This document shows, piece after piece, positions 38,115 through 49,041 of a DNA stretch of 64,000 nt. Within the stretch, counting starts at the first letter, position 1, and every line of letters starts with the position of its first letter. The notes beneath the pieces were generated by a model, which was not told where the DNA came from, ran no database searches, and saw only the letters and a program-made list of their open reading frames with translations. Source of the DNA: Branchiostoma belcheri (taxonomy: Eukaryota > Chordata > Leptocardii > Amphioxiformes > Branchiostomatidae); assembly GCF_001625305.1 (NCBI RefSeq), contig NW_017803157.1, positions 505,991 to 569,990 on the forward strand, in the 5' to 3' direction. The position numbers were made by a program, and so were the translations under genes.

Positions 38115-41100
38115 GTAAGATAGCTCAGGGCAGTGTTTACGACACAAAGCAAAGTAGACTATACACATGTACATGTCATGGCTGCTGGTGATTTTTTTGT
38201 CACGGACACAGACGCGATGCTTTGTCTGAGCTTTCTTTGTGTGATATGTATCTTTGACAGGGTTGGCTTTCAGGACGGTCGTACTTCTAGCGTTATACAC
38301 AAGTATCAGATGATCTTTATTCGTGACGCCAAAAAGCATATTATGTGCTCGGTTGTTTTGCTACGCAAATGGATGTTGACATTAATGTTCAAAGTCCTTA
38401 GTCCAACAGAAGTTCAGACCTGTTCTTCTCGGTTTTTCTGATCTCGTCGAATACTATTTTTTTTCGTTCGTTTTAAACGTCATTCATGGATAAGGGAAAG
38501 TGTGTGATAATATTATACAGTGTACTACGATTGTTTAGGAGCAGTTCTTCGCCAAACCATCGGTATATGTTAGAACCTACGAACTTTAGAACGCCATCAA
38601 CAACATTTTTGGGCAGGCATCAACCTCGAAAGGAAATGAAGGAAATGGGGGGGGGGGCAGCGGAAGTTAGTGAATCACTTTGTTATTCCAAGAAGCTTTA
38701 ATTTAAAGCTTGATTTTGAGCTTGTTGATGATAGCTGATACGACGACAAAGGTGTCAGTATATCAAACTTTTACTTGAAGCATGTTTATTACCTCCGGGG
38801 AAGGAGATATCCTTCCGCGAGAGGAGGTTTTACTATGGTTCGAAACATTTCTGTCAGCAGCTGTTTCTCGCGATCGGCTGGACGGATTTGTCTGTGGTTT
38901 GGTATACGTATTGCTATTGGGCTGCAGATGATGCAGAACGTTTTTGTTTAATTGCATATGTGTTTATGGGCGTCGAAATAAAAGGTTTTTAAGTGCTCCG
39001 GACACCCCCGCCATGCTGAAAATGGTAATTACCATGTTGTTAAGGAATGGGGCGGTTGCAGTTTTGGGTCTTAGCATTCAAAAGGGGTCAAACAGAGGGG
39101 TGTCTGGTTCCGATAAAAATTTTGGGTGACGGCGCGGGATGACGGCGGGGGTAATGGCGCGGGTGACGGTGCAGGCTGTCAGACTGTGAGACACGTTAAT
39201 CAACAGTCCATACCGAACCAACCGTCAGTAGCCATCAAACACATACAAACATATTACGCACATAACTTTCATACTACACACAAACAAATAACCTAAACCA
39301 AACGAACACAAAAAAACCCGGAGGTTTGAAATCTACGATTTCCCTTGTTGTTTTTAAAAACGCCGAAGTTAAAAAATTGACCGGGCAACTCCTCTGGACT
39401 ATTAAGCCGATACTGTTCATTCAGCCTGCAAAGGAGTCTGGTGGAGACTAGCATAGAAGCCGATAATCTAGTGTATAGTGAATTACTATATAGGACGATT
39501 TTCATACATTTTGAAATACTTTCCAGACATCGTCGTTTGTCCATTACTACTCCTCTGCTGAGGAGTCCATGGAAGGGAGTGGGGAGAGTAGTGGGGACGG
39601 CTCGGCGCTGTTGCCCGACTCGCTAGAGGAGTACCAACGCTACCGCTCTTCCAGGGGAAGGGTACCGGACTCCGCATTTCGACAGTGGTCCACGTGGTCA
39701 CGATGTACAAGGTCTTGTGTTCAGAAACGGTACGGAAATATTTTGCAATATTGTCTCCGTTATAAATTTGATTACTAGTATCTGTATGACATCCGCGCGC
39801 CCATGAAATTTCTTCCGTTTCGAAAAAAAAGTTTTCGATCATACTGTAAATCGTACAAAGTAGCTGCAAAATTAGCAAATATTTATGTCCTACAATGCCA
39901 AAATCCATATTCCAAAGGACAAAAAGAAAATGTGAAGACACGTAAATAAAGAGTCTACTAGTATCCCTTGCTATACCTACAGTGTGTGTGCTTGGTCAAT
40001 ATTGTTTAACCTTCATGATAACGTAGATTTTATAATAAACTTTATTTGCCAAACTTTTTTATTCGCACACTTGCATCAGTTTGGGGTACCCCAGAGGATG
40101 ACATCTATACAATCTAATCAAGATGGCCTTATTATGTTACTCTGCAGGTACCGTGAGTGTAAAAGGTTTCTACAGTGCGGAGATGAAATTCAGACCCAGG
40201 CGAGGTTCTGTTCCGTACCGGGAACAGCGTGTGAGCGGCCCGACACCTCCACCCCTGCCGCCCCCGATGTTCTACCGACCACCGGGGACCAGGGATGGCT
40301 ACCCGTCACTGAACGAACTTCAGTTGAGATAGACTCTGAAGAACACACCGAGGACAACAACGGAGACGAAGGTGTGGTGAAGAAAGTTCCTTTCAGACAC
40401 AAATGTGGCAAATCTTGATAAATGAATCCCGTTTTTATCATGAAAGTCCATCTGTGTTGGTAGTTACATTTTTAAACGGTTAAAACTTTAGATCCAACAC
40501 AAAAAGTTCTCTCACCTAGAGCTTTGACCAGTCACTCTGGTCTTCCTCAGTAGACTGACCCAGTGAGGCTTGTCACGTGGCTTCTTTGAAGTGTGACGTC
40601 AACACTGGGTCAAAGGTATCTGGTAGACGATGTCGGCCCCCGTCACGGTTTAGTGAAGGGTGATGGGCCCTGATGAATCCTGGTTTTTATTTAGTTTCGA
40701 CATTGAGCCATGGTGTTGTACACTGTGATAGTTACCCAACAACATTTCTAATAATGTTTTACTGAATACTTTGTCGTCACAGAAGAAGACCCTTACCCCG
40801 ACCAGTCGGAAGGCGAGTTCAACTCGTCGGGCTGCGGCGTCAAACCACGGCTACCCCGCTTCAGGATCGTGGGGGGTCGGCCGGCCAGACCCGGTAGCTG
40901 GCCATGGCAGGTAAACTGTAAAAACTTCATCTTCGAGTTGATAAAAAAATGTACCCAGCATCTTTGGAAAACCCCAGCAAACTATTTATGAAGTTCTAAA
41001 ATCTTCCCCATTTCCCGTGCCTAGGTCGCCATGTTGGATAAGGAATACTTCGGGCACTTTTGCGGAGGAACACTCATCTCACCGCAGTGGGTCCTGACGG

Positions 41101-43305
41101 CGGCTCACTGCTTCCGGCGGAAGTCCACACAAAAGAAGTCCCTGGTCAGAGTCGGGGAGCACGACTTCCTGACGCGAGAGGACACACAGAAAAACGCTCA
41201 GGTGAGGCGACAAGAGATGAGTAGAAAATGTGTTCACAGACATAACGCTGTGACACACAAAACACGTGCAGGCACACGCACACGTGCATTGCTCACTCGA
41301 AGACAAAATCACCTCGTTAGAATTCGAAAGAATCTTCAGAATAGAAGTTTTTGTGTCTGTATCTATATAGCCAGGATAACCACCCTTCGGCGTAACAGCT
41401 TTTCAGGCACGCGGTCCGGCGGCAGCTAGCTATATCACACCGAACGACCTGTTACATCCAATCTTTGCACATGTAAGTGCAGGAGTTGTTAAAAGCTTTC
41501 TCGTGATGATGCCCGAACTGTGCTTGGTGTCAGCGAGTTCTACTCTACGATAGTTCTTGGAAAATACGAGTATTTGAACACCTCAATCCGGCTTGATTGA
41601 TTGTTAAGTCTCATATTTGAAGGCACTATACTATTTCTTGTTCTTCTTTAACGCCCAGCCTTCTTTAAGACCTTGATGATTTTTGTTTCTTCAGATAGCC
41701 AAAGTAATTCTCCACCCTGACTACACAACCGACACCGATCATCACGACATAGCTCTCCTGAAGCTGAAGAAACCGGTCCAACTCAGCCCTGCTGTCTACC
41801 CCATCTGTCTGCCGGAACCAGGGGAGTTTCCGCCGGTAGGGACCGGATGTTACGTCACGGGATGGGGCAAACACGTGCAGCCATCTTGGGGAGGAAGCAA
41901 CGTTCTCAGAGAGGTGAGTTTATTTTGATGACAACAGATACTAGCAAAAGTAAAAAAAAGTCTAACTGTTCTCCAACTCAACGAAATTGGACTCACGGGA
42001 ATTTTCGACCGAATTTATCTATAGGTCTCTAGGAAGATTTCCGCATCGTGGCAACGACTTTCCCTTTAGCGATAGTTTCAAGAACAAGAACTTGCAAGTA
42101 ACAATTGATTGCAAGTAACACATGCAAGTGATTGGTCATGAATTATCCTGATGAAGGCGACAGTGGTCGCTAAAAATTTGATCTCTGTAAACTGTGTGTT
42201 GGAATAAAGTTTAAGCAAGTAACAATGTATGAATCTATGTACTTACCCTGTCCTTGGTGCTGAATGTCCTTGGTACTGAATAACTGTTCGTCTGTGGTGC
42301 TATCTACTACATATATTGCGTAAATATCAATTTGAGACATCCTAGGGTATTCTCCAAGCAGAGGTTTAGAGTTTGACATATTTTGACTATTTTTATGCGT
42401 TTTTATGGGGCTTCGCTTTTGTCCTAGCATCTAATTTCATTTCACGCCAGCCCAAATGGTAACTGTCTGGCAAACGGATAGCCAATTTGACACTGAAAAA
42501 TTTGCTTTGAGATTATTTATTATCATAGGAGCAATTTTCTCTTACGTCACCAGGTCCAGGTGCCCATTATTGATGACGTCACGTGCCGTGAGACGTACGC
42601 AGAGTACGGTGATTACGCAATCGGGCCCGGCATGTACTGTGCAGGGTACGAGGAGGGGGGGAGGGACTCCTGTGGTGGGGACAGCGGGGGACCGATGTCA
42701 TGTCAACTGGATGGCAGGTAAGACAAGGCGCTAACTTTTTTGTTGTTTTCATGAATGAAGACCGTTATTGGTTATACTTTTTATAAAATGCTTAATTTTT
42801 GTTATTTATTCGTACAGCTACAGATGTTTTATCTAATGTATTGTTTTATTGTGTTCTGTGTAATGTTTCTTTATTCCAACACAAGCTTAAGGGTGCATAA
42901 GGATAAAATTTTCAACGACCAGGTCCACTGTCGCCTTCAATGGCCTCAAGACAATGTCTTAATTAACTAGGAGGAAAAAAAGTGGTAATATTTTTTATTC
43001 CAACGTGCAGTGTGTCATTCTCCCAATATCTCAAAACTATGAGACGCCAAAAGCTCTACTGTCCTGTTTATGGAATGTGCATAAAAGTTACAACAAAGTT
43101 TTATATGAGAAGCTTTTCATCTTTATTAAATCTTTAATAAGACTGCATTATTTGTATTTATTTTCCGTACAGATGGACGATGGTGGGCGTGACCAGCTTC
43201 GGTGATGACGAATGTGGCCGACCCGGAAGTTATGGGGTCTACACAAAGGTCAGCCACTACATGGACTGGATCCGGTGGGTCATGGCGGAACATGGCGGCG
43301 AGTGA
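38043..43305 (+). CDS. Secreted trypsin-like serine protease with a thrombospondin type 1 repeat
   Basis: Eight coding exons: 38043-38114, 39527-39729, 40148-40371, 40783-40910, 41025-41201, 41695-41913, 42554-42717, 43173-43305, all in phase, giving 439 residues. Order: signal peptide (about 1-24), acidic Ser/Gly-rich linker, TSP1 repeat (about 75-120, [11 protein letters not shown] with six cysteines), acidic linker, activation site FR/IVGG (194/195), S1 domain. The triad is His237, Asp286 and Ser385; Asp379 at the base of the specificity pocket predicts cleavage after Arg or Lys. Cys184 before the activation site and the cysteine in YPICLP suggest the light chain stays disulfide-linked after activation, as in coagulation-type proteases. 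The substrate is unknown. The exon 3 donor (GTGTGG) is weak but is the only one that keeps frame. Confidence 0.93.
38115..39526 (+). other. Intron 1 of the TSP1-trypsin gene
   Basis: 1.4 kb. It contains a GC-rich run of imperfect GACGGCGCGGG-type units at about 39121-39172 and a fragment of a repeat at about 38790-38850. Several 60-100 codon frames show no domain and are dismissed. Confidence 0.7.
39527..40371 (+). CDS. TSP1-trypsin exons 2-3 (39527-39729, 40148-40371): TSP1 repeat and acidic linkers
   Basis: The TSP1 repeat is split between the exons: W-x2-W-x2-C-x3-C lies in exon 2 and the remaining four cysteines in exon 3. The intron between them is almost wholly occupied by a terminal-inverted-repeat element (39770-40119) that ends 28 bp before the exon 3 boundary, so the splice acceptor sits right next to the insertion. 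Confidence 0.9.
39770..40119. mobile_element. Terminal-inverted-repeat element in TSP1-trypsin intron 2
   Basis: Same family as 57371 and 58723: left end GATTACTAGTATCTGTATGA, right end GGATGACATCTATACAATC; internal AAAATTAGCAAATATTTATG and GCATCAGTTTGGGGTACC. Confidence 0.7.
40372..40782 (+). other. Intron 3 of the TSP1-trypsin gene
   Basis: Mostly one arm of a fold-back repeat (about 40440-40640) containing the CUGANGA hairpin motif on the minus strand (40521-40550). Related copies lie at 44100-44300 and 56755-56945. Confidence 0.7.
40783..43305 (+). CDS. TSP1-trypsin exons 4-8: activation site and catalytic domain
   Basis: Exon 4 (40783-40910) carries the activation site and SWPWQ; exon 5 (41025-41201) the [17 protein letters not shown] block; exon 6 (41695-41913) HHDIALLKL and GWG; exon 7 (42554-42717) [11 protein letters not shown]; exon 8 (43173-43305) TSFG, the [13 protein letters not shown] helix and the stop. 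Glycine is at the position before the conserved GDSGGP, where Gln, Lys or Glu is usual. A possible poly(A) signal AATAAA lies at 43783. Confidence 0.93.
41202..41694 (+). repeat. Intron 5 of the TSP1-trypsin gene with a ~300-bp interspersed repeat
   Basis: About 41352-41650 matches 60061-60360 over most of its length (shared blocks CCCTTCGGCGTAACA and GGCGGCAGCT, the AACGAC block, and AGTTGTT...AAAGCTTTCT). Shorter minus-strand fragments occur near 3420 and 54723. No coding capacity was seen. Confidence 0.7.
41914..42553 (+). other. Intron 6 of the TSP1-trypsin gene
   Basis: Holds the CTGATGAAGGCGACAG hairpin motif on the plus strand (42148-42185) next to GATCTCTGT and TGTGTTGGAATA, matching the minus-strand copy around 63600. 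The rest is unremarkable. Confidence 0.65.
42718..43172 (+). other. Intron 7 of the TSP1-trypsin gene
   Basis: AT-rich, 455 bp; nothing recognised. Confidence 0.7.
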
Positions 43306-43919
43306 GCGGGCTCCGGGAGATAGATAGAGGGTTTCTAACGAGAAACCCCTGGTTGTTTAATGGGACATTATGTAACATTACGTAGCATTAGGACAATACA
43401 AAAAGTCAATTTTCTACACAGTTCTTACTAAGTAATTTGAATCAACCCTACTCCATTGCAAAGTGTGTCAGGAATTTAAGTGGAGGTGCCTACATATGAA
43501 GACTGTAGGGGTGTTGGAAACAGCTGTCAACCATGTTTGTGTACATGTTGGTATGTTGTGGTGGTGGTAGGGCTAACCATAAATTTCAGAAATGTGAGAT
43601 AATTGCACAAAGATGTTGAAAAGTGGAAGTAAATCGCTATCACACAAAATATGCACATTTTTGTTGCAATGCCCGTTTTACTGAAAATGTTTTGAATCGA
43701 CAGGGGGATTAGGCATACATTACATGCAATGTACCGGATACCGTCATTGATACAGATACTATTTTGAACTTAGTGAGCATTAAATAAAAAATCTTGGATG
43801 AATCACGTAGAGGAGAGGGGTATTCGTGGTCCAAAAACATGTATTAAATGTTTCACGTAAATTGCGTTCTTTAGTCTGATTTAGCTTAATAGGAATTTTT
43901 GCAAGCAAGCTAACGCGCG
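43306..43919. other. Tail-to-tail intergenic region between the two proteases
   Basis: 615 bp separate the two stop codons. About 43360-43625 is a copy of the interspersed repeat also at 2016 and 17720; an AATAAA at 43783 could end the plus-strand gene. The 3' UTRs of both genes must fit here. Confidence 0.7.
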
Positions 43920-46728
43920 TCAGTTGTCAGCTGTGTACTTGAGGATCCAGTCGATGTAGTGCCCCACACGGGTGTACACGCCCGGCTTGCGGGGGTCCGC
44001 GCACCCTTGTCCGAAACTGGTGACCCCCGACACGAACCACTGACCCAGACGGGGGCACGTCAGCGGACCGCCGCTGTCTCCCTGGAACATACGACAAAAG
44101 TTTCATGAAAGTTCATCTGTGTTGGTAGTTACATGTTTAAAGTTATAACTTTAGGTCCGACACAAAAATTCTCTCACCTAGAGCCTTCGACCAGTCACTC
44201 TGGTCTTCTTCAGATGGTCAGTCTACTGAGGAAGACCAGAGTGACTGGTCACAAGCTCTAAGTGAGAGAATTTTTGTGTTGGACCAAAAGTTTTAACTTA
44301 AAACAAAAGTTTGTAACACCACAATTTGTGGTGATTAAATGCAGACCTGTACTACAGAATAACAGACTCACAAAACACATAAAACGTGGTGAAGAATAAT
44401 TTATTGGATTAGAAGGAATCGTAATAGATTAGAAGGAACGACCCTGTCCTTGGTGCTGAAACTACACACATTTTAAAACAGAACCGTATGGTGCTTCTAA
44501 ATAGCTTCATGGCCAACCTATACGGTAGAATTACAGAGGATACAACTTAATACAAAACACATAATAGGTGGTGAAGAAAAAGGGAATCCCAAAACTGATG
44601 CGAGCGTGCGAGTATGGTATGTCGAATAATAGACATTTCTTCACATTTTCCTCTTTTCCTTTGGCATTCTACTAGTATCGTTTTCCAATAATTTTTGTTG
44701 TAATTCACGGCATTTATTTTGTCATTTTGCAGCTGCTTTGTACGGTTTTCAGTATGGTCAAAAACTAACTTTTTTTAAAAGATGGACGCAGTCGTACGTA
44801 CCTGACATGTGTCGGAGCCGCCGCTCTCGTACCCAGCGCACACCATGGTGCTCTTGATGACGCTACCCAACCAGCTCCGGCACTGGGAGTTGGTAAGCAA
44901 CGGGAGCTGGACCTGTTTCAGGTAGTTGTCGCCTCCGGTGCCTGCATTTCGAGAGGTGGGGCATCCAGTTAATGAGTTTCGGCATTATGCAGTTAACATC
45001 ATTGAATAGTTTCATCAGGTTGGTATACGTAAGTCACTGAGTAAAGAGACTTTTTTTACACAACCAAGTCTTTTATTTAGCCGACGACCACACTGATGTA
45101 TATATCCAACTTTTTTTATTTTTGGGAACTCATGATAGATACAGTTTCCTTTAACCACGTATATGTGTAGATGTGTAAATATTGTACGTTTGGGAATGCA
45201 TCTATAGCAGCGACACCTGTGCAATGTTAACCAGTCAGAATTGCCCTGAGAAAGGTGACAGACGGTCACCGAAACGTCAGCAGAATGAAAGACTTGGTTG
45301 TGTAAAAAGGGTCTCCTTACTATACTCATTATGCAGTTAATTTTTGCACTGAAGGAAAACTCATCGCTTTTCTTGCTCACCTTCTGTGTTGCCGAAGCCA
45401 GTTGCCACGCATATAGCGCCATCTGGCGCCTCTGTCTCGGTAATGCAGGCCTGTGAGACGTAATCGTTCAGTGAGACGCGCCCGACCAACTTCAGCAGGG
45501 CGATGTCATTGGTGTTCCTGGTAACAAAAAAAGCGGGAAAAGTTAAGTGAAAGAAAACCTTATTATGTACACATGCTTCCATGGACCCTGCCTCAAATAA
45601 GGCCGTGCTTTCTCTGACTACTTTAGTATATATTTTTCCGATAGGGCTACAGTGGCACAAAAGCCTTATTGGGATGGAAGTTGTATGTCAACGTCTACTT
45701 CTGCTTTACTTTACTTGTTTTGACACTGTGCAAGCAATTAGCCTTCGGGCATGGCTTTGCAAACAAAGATAATTATAGGTTAAAATAGAATTCTGTTGAA
45801 TCCTTCATTTAGATGATGCATGTTAAACTCACTGTCCCTCCTGCTGGTAGCGTGGATGGACGATGATCTGTGCGACTTGCATCCTCTGTTCCGTGGAGTC
45901 AGTGGAGCCCTTGTTGTGCTTCCCCACTTTCACAATGAAGGAACCTGGGTTTGTCCTATATGGTAGAAAGTACAGATAGCGTGGAGTCATCAAAGGCAAA
46001 TGATCGTTGTCCAAAAGTCGCAACTAAACTCAACATGTGTCTCTAGACATTCTCGGGCGATATATAAAAACGTCCTATCTGGTCACTTTGTCTAATCTCT
46101 AAGCAGGCCGTCCGATGGTTGTAAAGACAGTATCAAATTTGCCAGACAGTTGCCATTTTCCACCCGAGTTAGGCTGGCGTAAAAAAAGTCAAAAAAAAAA
46201 AAACCTGCCAAAAAACTGCCAAAGGCTAAAACTGCCAAAGTCTAAACCTTTGCTTGGAGAATGCACTTGGGCCTGTGCTGGCCGGGAATAGATATAGAAG
46301 ACTACTGAAATCATGAATACTCACGAGAGCTGTGCGAAGCAGTGCGCCGCGGACAGTACCCATTCAGGGGCGATGAGGGTGGCTCCGCAGACGTGCTGAC
46401 CGTTAGAGCCGTACTGTGAATTCATGAAACAACGGTATAACAGCATGTCATGACATGAAGCGTTGGTCATGGCTGTGAGTTGATCTAGCCTGTGTTACGT
46501 AGTCTCTCACTGTCAAGGGCTGATCGTTGCATTTTTAGAATATTTTCAACTCAATCGGAGTACTATACCATCGACTCCGCCCCTGAGGCGTCGTCAAAAA
46601 GATCGCTGTGCTCACCCCGAGGGAGACTTGCCAAGGCCAGGATCCAGGCGTGGCCACAGAACCGCCCACTATCCGGGAGAACGTGGGCTGGATGGCCTGG
46701 ACACCGCACGTACCCAGGTCTGCATTGT
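43920..46728 (-). CDS. Activation and catalytic exons of the kringle protease
   Basis: 46616-46728 encodes the Cys183 linker and [19 protein letters not shown]; 46325-46413 [17 protein letters not shown]; 45833-45955 the 60-80 loops; 45381-45517 [10 protein letters not shown] and ATGFGNTEG, where Phe replaces the usual Trp of GWG; 44802-44941 the SDTCQ pocket; 43920-44081 GDSGGP through the C-terminal helix and the TGA at 43920-43922. Confidence 0.94.
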
Positions 46729-49041
46729 CTGAAAAACGTACATAAACAATGAGTTTATCTCTAATTGTACTCTCTATAGCAATGAACGAAATTGACACTT
46801 TGACGTAGTCTCCGCCGAATTCTACCCTTCACGTTCACATGTATACAGATGAAAAGAAAACTACTAGGCTATTATCTAACAACCCACACATTACAGAAAA
46901 AGTGGGATCTTTTCTATTTCACTGTCTTCCTGTTAGGATTCTTATAAATCGATATCTAGTTCTATAATACAATAGTTTCAGGTGTTCAGAACTTCAGATA
47001 TTCAAGTTTGCCGTCCCATTTCCATCACGCCCGATACAAATTGATGTCATGATTTGATACATAATACGGATAGGACGACATGCAACTTACCACATTTCGG
47101 GACGTCACAGTGTTCCCAGCGTACATTGGGGTCAGTAGTGTAGCACCAGGTACGAGGTTCTCCATCCGGGTTACGACAGTAGTTCTCACGAAGGTCATTT
47201 TCGGGGTAGTTTTGTGGAGTTCTTCACCATGAAAAATGAAGCAAAAATACAAGGTCTTACTTACATTGGATTTTTTGAAAAGGAAATGCGCAATGATAGA
47301 TGATTATGATAAGAGAGAATCTAGAGAACTGGGTATTGCCTGGGACCTAGGTTAGACCAAGCCATGTGCATTCTAAGGACAAGACTGACAGCTTGCAAAG
47401 AAATAAAACTGACAGATGTGTTTCCAGCTTTTAAACACACTCGTAAGGTATAATATTTCGGTACCTCTGCTTCCTGAATGGCACTTGCAATTTGCAATGG
47501 ATCATGTAGTACGCAGGGTTGATTCAACTTACTTTGTAAAAAAAAACTTTTTGTATCGTCTTGATGTCGCATAATGTAGCGTAAAGTTTTGTCGACACTT
47601 GTCAAAATTGAAGGCTTTATTCACCTGTCATGTTGATGGGGGGACTGGGAGTCCCACCGCTGGCAGGTCAGACCGGAAACGGAAGTGGCCTTTGACCCCT
47701 TGTAAAACTCACCGGTGTTGAACATGCAGTCTGGAAAGATGACACCATATTGTTTATTCAGACTATCATTCCAAAGTTGTGTGCAATGTTATACTTTTGC
47801 CACAATAAACTTTGAAGGTCTTAGTTCTTACCCATCTTATTTTGCGGCCAATATGAATGTGTTTGAGTAAAAATTAAGAGAGCAGACCATATGCGAAGCT
47901 AAACTTTATGCATTTGCTCTGCAAATGTTACCTTTCTAATTCTGTTTATATTTTATTGTGCAAAAACAAACAAACAAACAAATAACGTACCACACTGCGG
48001 AGCGTCACAGTAGCCGAAGCGCACGTTGGGGTCCATAGTGTAGCACCACGGCCTCAAGTCGTTGTCGGGGTTGCGGCAGTAGTTCCCGTCCAGCCCGGCG
48101 TCTGGGTAGTTGGCGGGGGTGAAGGCATGTCCGTGCGGGGCCTGCACGGACCACGGCTGGCATTCCAGCCCGGCAGAAGTGACGTTTACCGACCCGCGGT
48201 ACGCACTCCCCCGGCCGACATAGCAGTCTGGTAGGGACAAACCGTGTACAGTTATGGCAATGGCAGGTCACATTCGTCATAGGCCGTCGTCCGATTTTGA
48301 TGTAGTAGACTTACAAGGCTTCATTTCTTATATTTCTTACATTCAGAAACTGGAATATATTATTGCAAAACGACAAGATAAGATCCAGAAACATATTGGG
48401 AAGTGGGGTGAATTTCATATTGTCCTTTCGATGTATTTTATTACAAAAGAAAAAATTTCAAGTAGGCCGTACCAAAACCATCCGTCGACGAGGATCTAAG
48501 ACAAGACAGAATTTGATGACACGACAGATGCAGGACCTATCCCAATGATGCCCTGTTTGCGATCATATTATACGATCATGCGACGTATTTTATCAGAGCT
48601 TTAGCGGGAATTTCTAAAATTATAACTTTGTGCGTTGCATATCTACTGCCAGAGTCTGTAGATCCCTCTTATAAAAATTCTAACGGCTCTTGAAATAAAG
48701 CCATTCCACAAAACTACTGCTACCGAGTGTGTTTATATACGTTGGATATTTATTGGAATATAGAATATACAACAGTCTGATATATTTAGGTATAATGGTT
48801 CGCATGAACATTGCTGAAACACAAGCGCCAGATTCACCGTTAAGGACATTTCCAATGAAAGAATGCGGCATATGATACCGTATCTGCCTATAATGAAGTT
48901 TATATCAACAATACTATCTTGTGAACAGGGATATCTTACGTCTACGAAGGAACAAACAAAATCCACTTGCGGATTTTGGAAAGACAAACCTTGAGCTGCC
49001 GACAAGGCCAAAAGGCCCAGAAGTGCTAGAAGTTTCCTCAT
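43920..49041 (-). CDS. Secreted plasminogen-like serine protease: two kringles plus trypsin domain
   Basis: Ten coding exons on the minus strand: 48990-49041, 47991-48227, 47625-47730, 47091-47221, 46616-46728, 46325-46413, 45833-45955, 45381-45517, 44802-44941, 43920-44081. All phases join, giving 429 residues. Order: signal peptide [17 protein letters not shown], kringle 1 (about 19-95), kringle 2 (about 98-175), linker with Cys183, activation site SR/IVGG (194/195), S1 domain with His237, Asp288 and Ser379. The specificity-pocket aspartate (SDTCQGDSGG) predicts trypsin-like cleavage. Both kringles keep Asp-x-Asp/Glu and the Trp/Tyr/Arg positions that form the lysine-binding site of plasminogen kringles, so binding to fibrin-like or cell-surface lysines is plausible. 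A two-kringle plasminogen-like protease of about this size has, to my recollection, been described from Branchiostoma. An in-frame ATG 13 codons upstream (49080) would spoil the signal peptide, so 49041 is preferred. Confidence 0.94.
44082..44801 (-). repeat. Intron 9 of the kringle protease: fold-back element and a second repeat
   Basis: About 44104-44310 is a long inverted repeat (CATGAAAGTTCATCTGTG..., CTCTCACCTAGAGC... with its complement) centred near 44216; both arms carry the CUGANGA/GACCAG hairpin motif (44185-44213 minus, 44226-44258 plus). About 44584-44772 is a partial copy of the CCCAAAACTGATGCGAGC element also at 39770, 57371 and 58723. Confidence 0.75.
44942..45380 (-). mobile_element. 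Fold-back element in intron 8 of the kringle protease
   Basis: About 45040-45325 has roughly 35-bp inverted ends (TTTACACAACCAAGTCTTT and its complement GAAAGACTTGGTTGTGTAAA). Just inside the right end is CTGAGAAAGGTGACAGACGG followed by TCACCGAAACGTC (45246-45283), a hairpin with a hammerhead-like core. No protein is encoded. Confidence 0.7.
45518..47090 (-). other. Introns 4-7 of the kringle protease
   Basis: Gaps 45518-45832, 45956-46324, 46414-46615 and 46729-47090. The only repeat recognised is at about 46527-46610, which nearly matches 53231-53312 (shared TTTTTAGAATATTT, CAGTACTATACCA and CTCCGCCCCTGAGGCGTCG); it abuts the exon 5 donor. Confidence 0.65.
47091..47730 (-). CDS. Kringle 2, split over two exons (47625-47730, 47091-47221)
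   Basis: The first exon encodes [19 protein letters not shown] and [13 protein letters not shown]; the second [28 protein letters not shown] and [10 protein letters not shown]. The intron sits in phase 2 within the HDR/TP junction, the place where vertebrate kringles are commonly split, unlike the single-exon kringle 1 of the same gene. The intron contains a minus-strand copy of the 17720-type repeat (about 47500-47590). Confidence 0.93.
47991..48227 (-). CDS. Kringle 1 exon
   Basis: A whole kringle in one exon, flanked by phase 1 introns, the classic shuffling unit: [47 protein letters not shown] and FGYCDAPQC. Six cysteines are present. NPDND keeps both acidic lysine-binding positions. Confidence 0.95.
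48228..48989 (-). other. Intron 1 of the kringle protease
   Basis: 762 bp, AT-rich, no repeat or frame of interest. The donor is GTTTGT, weak but in the phase (1) required by kringle 1. Confidence 0.7.
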
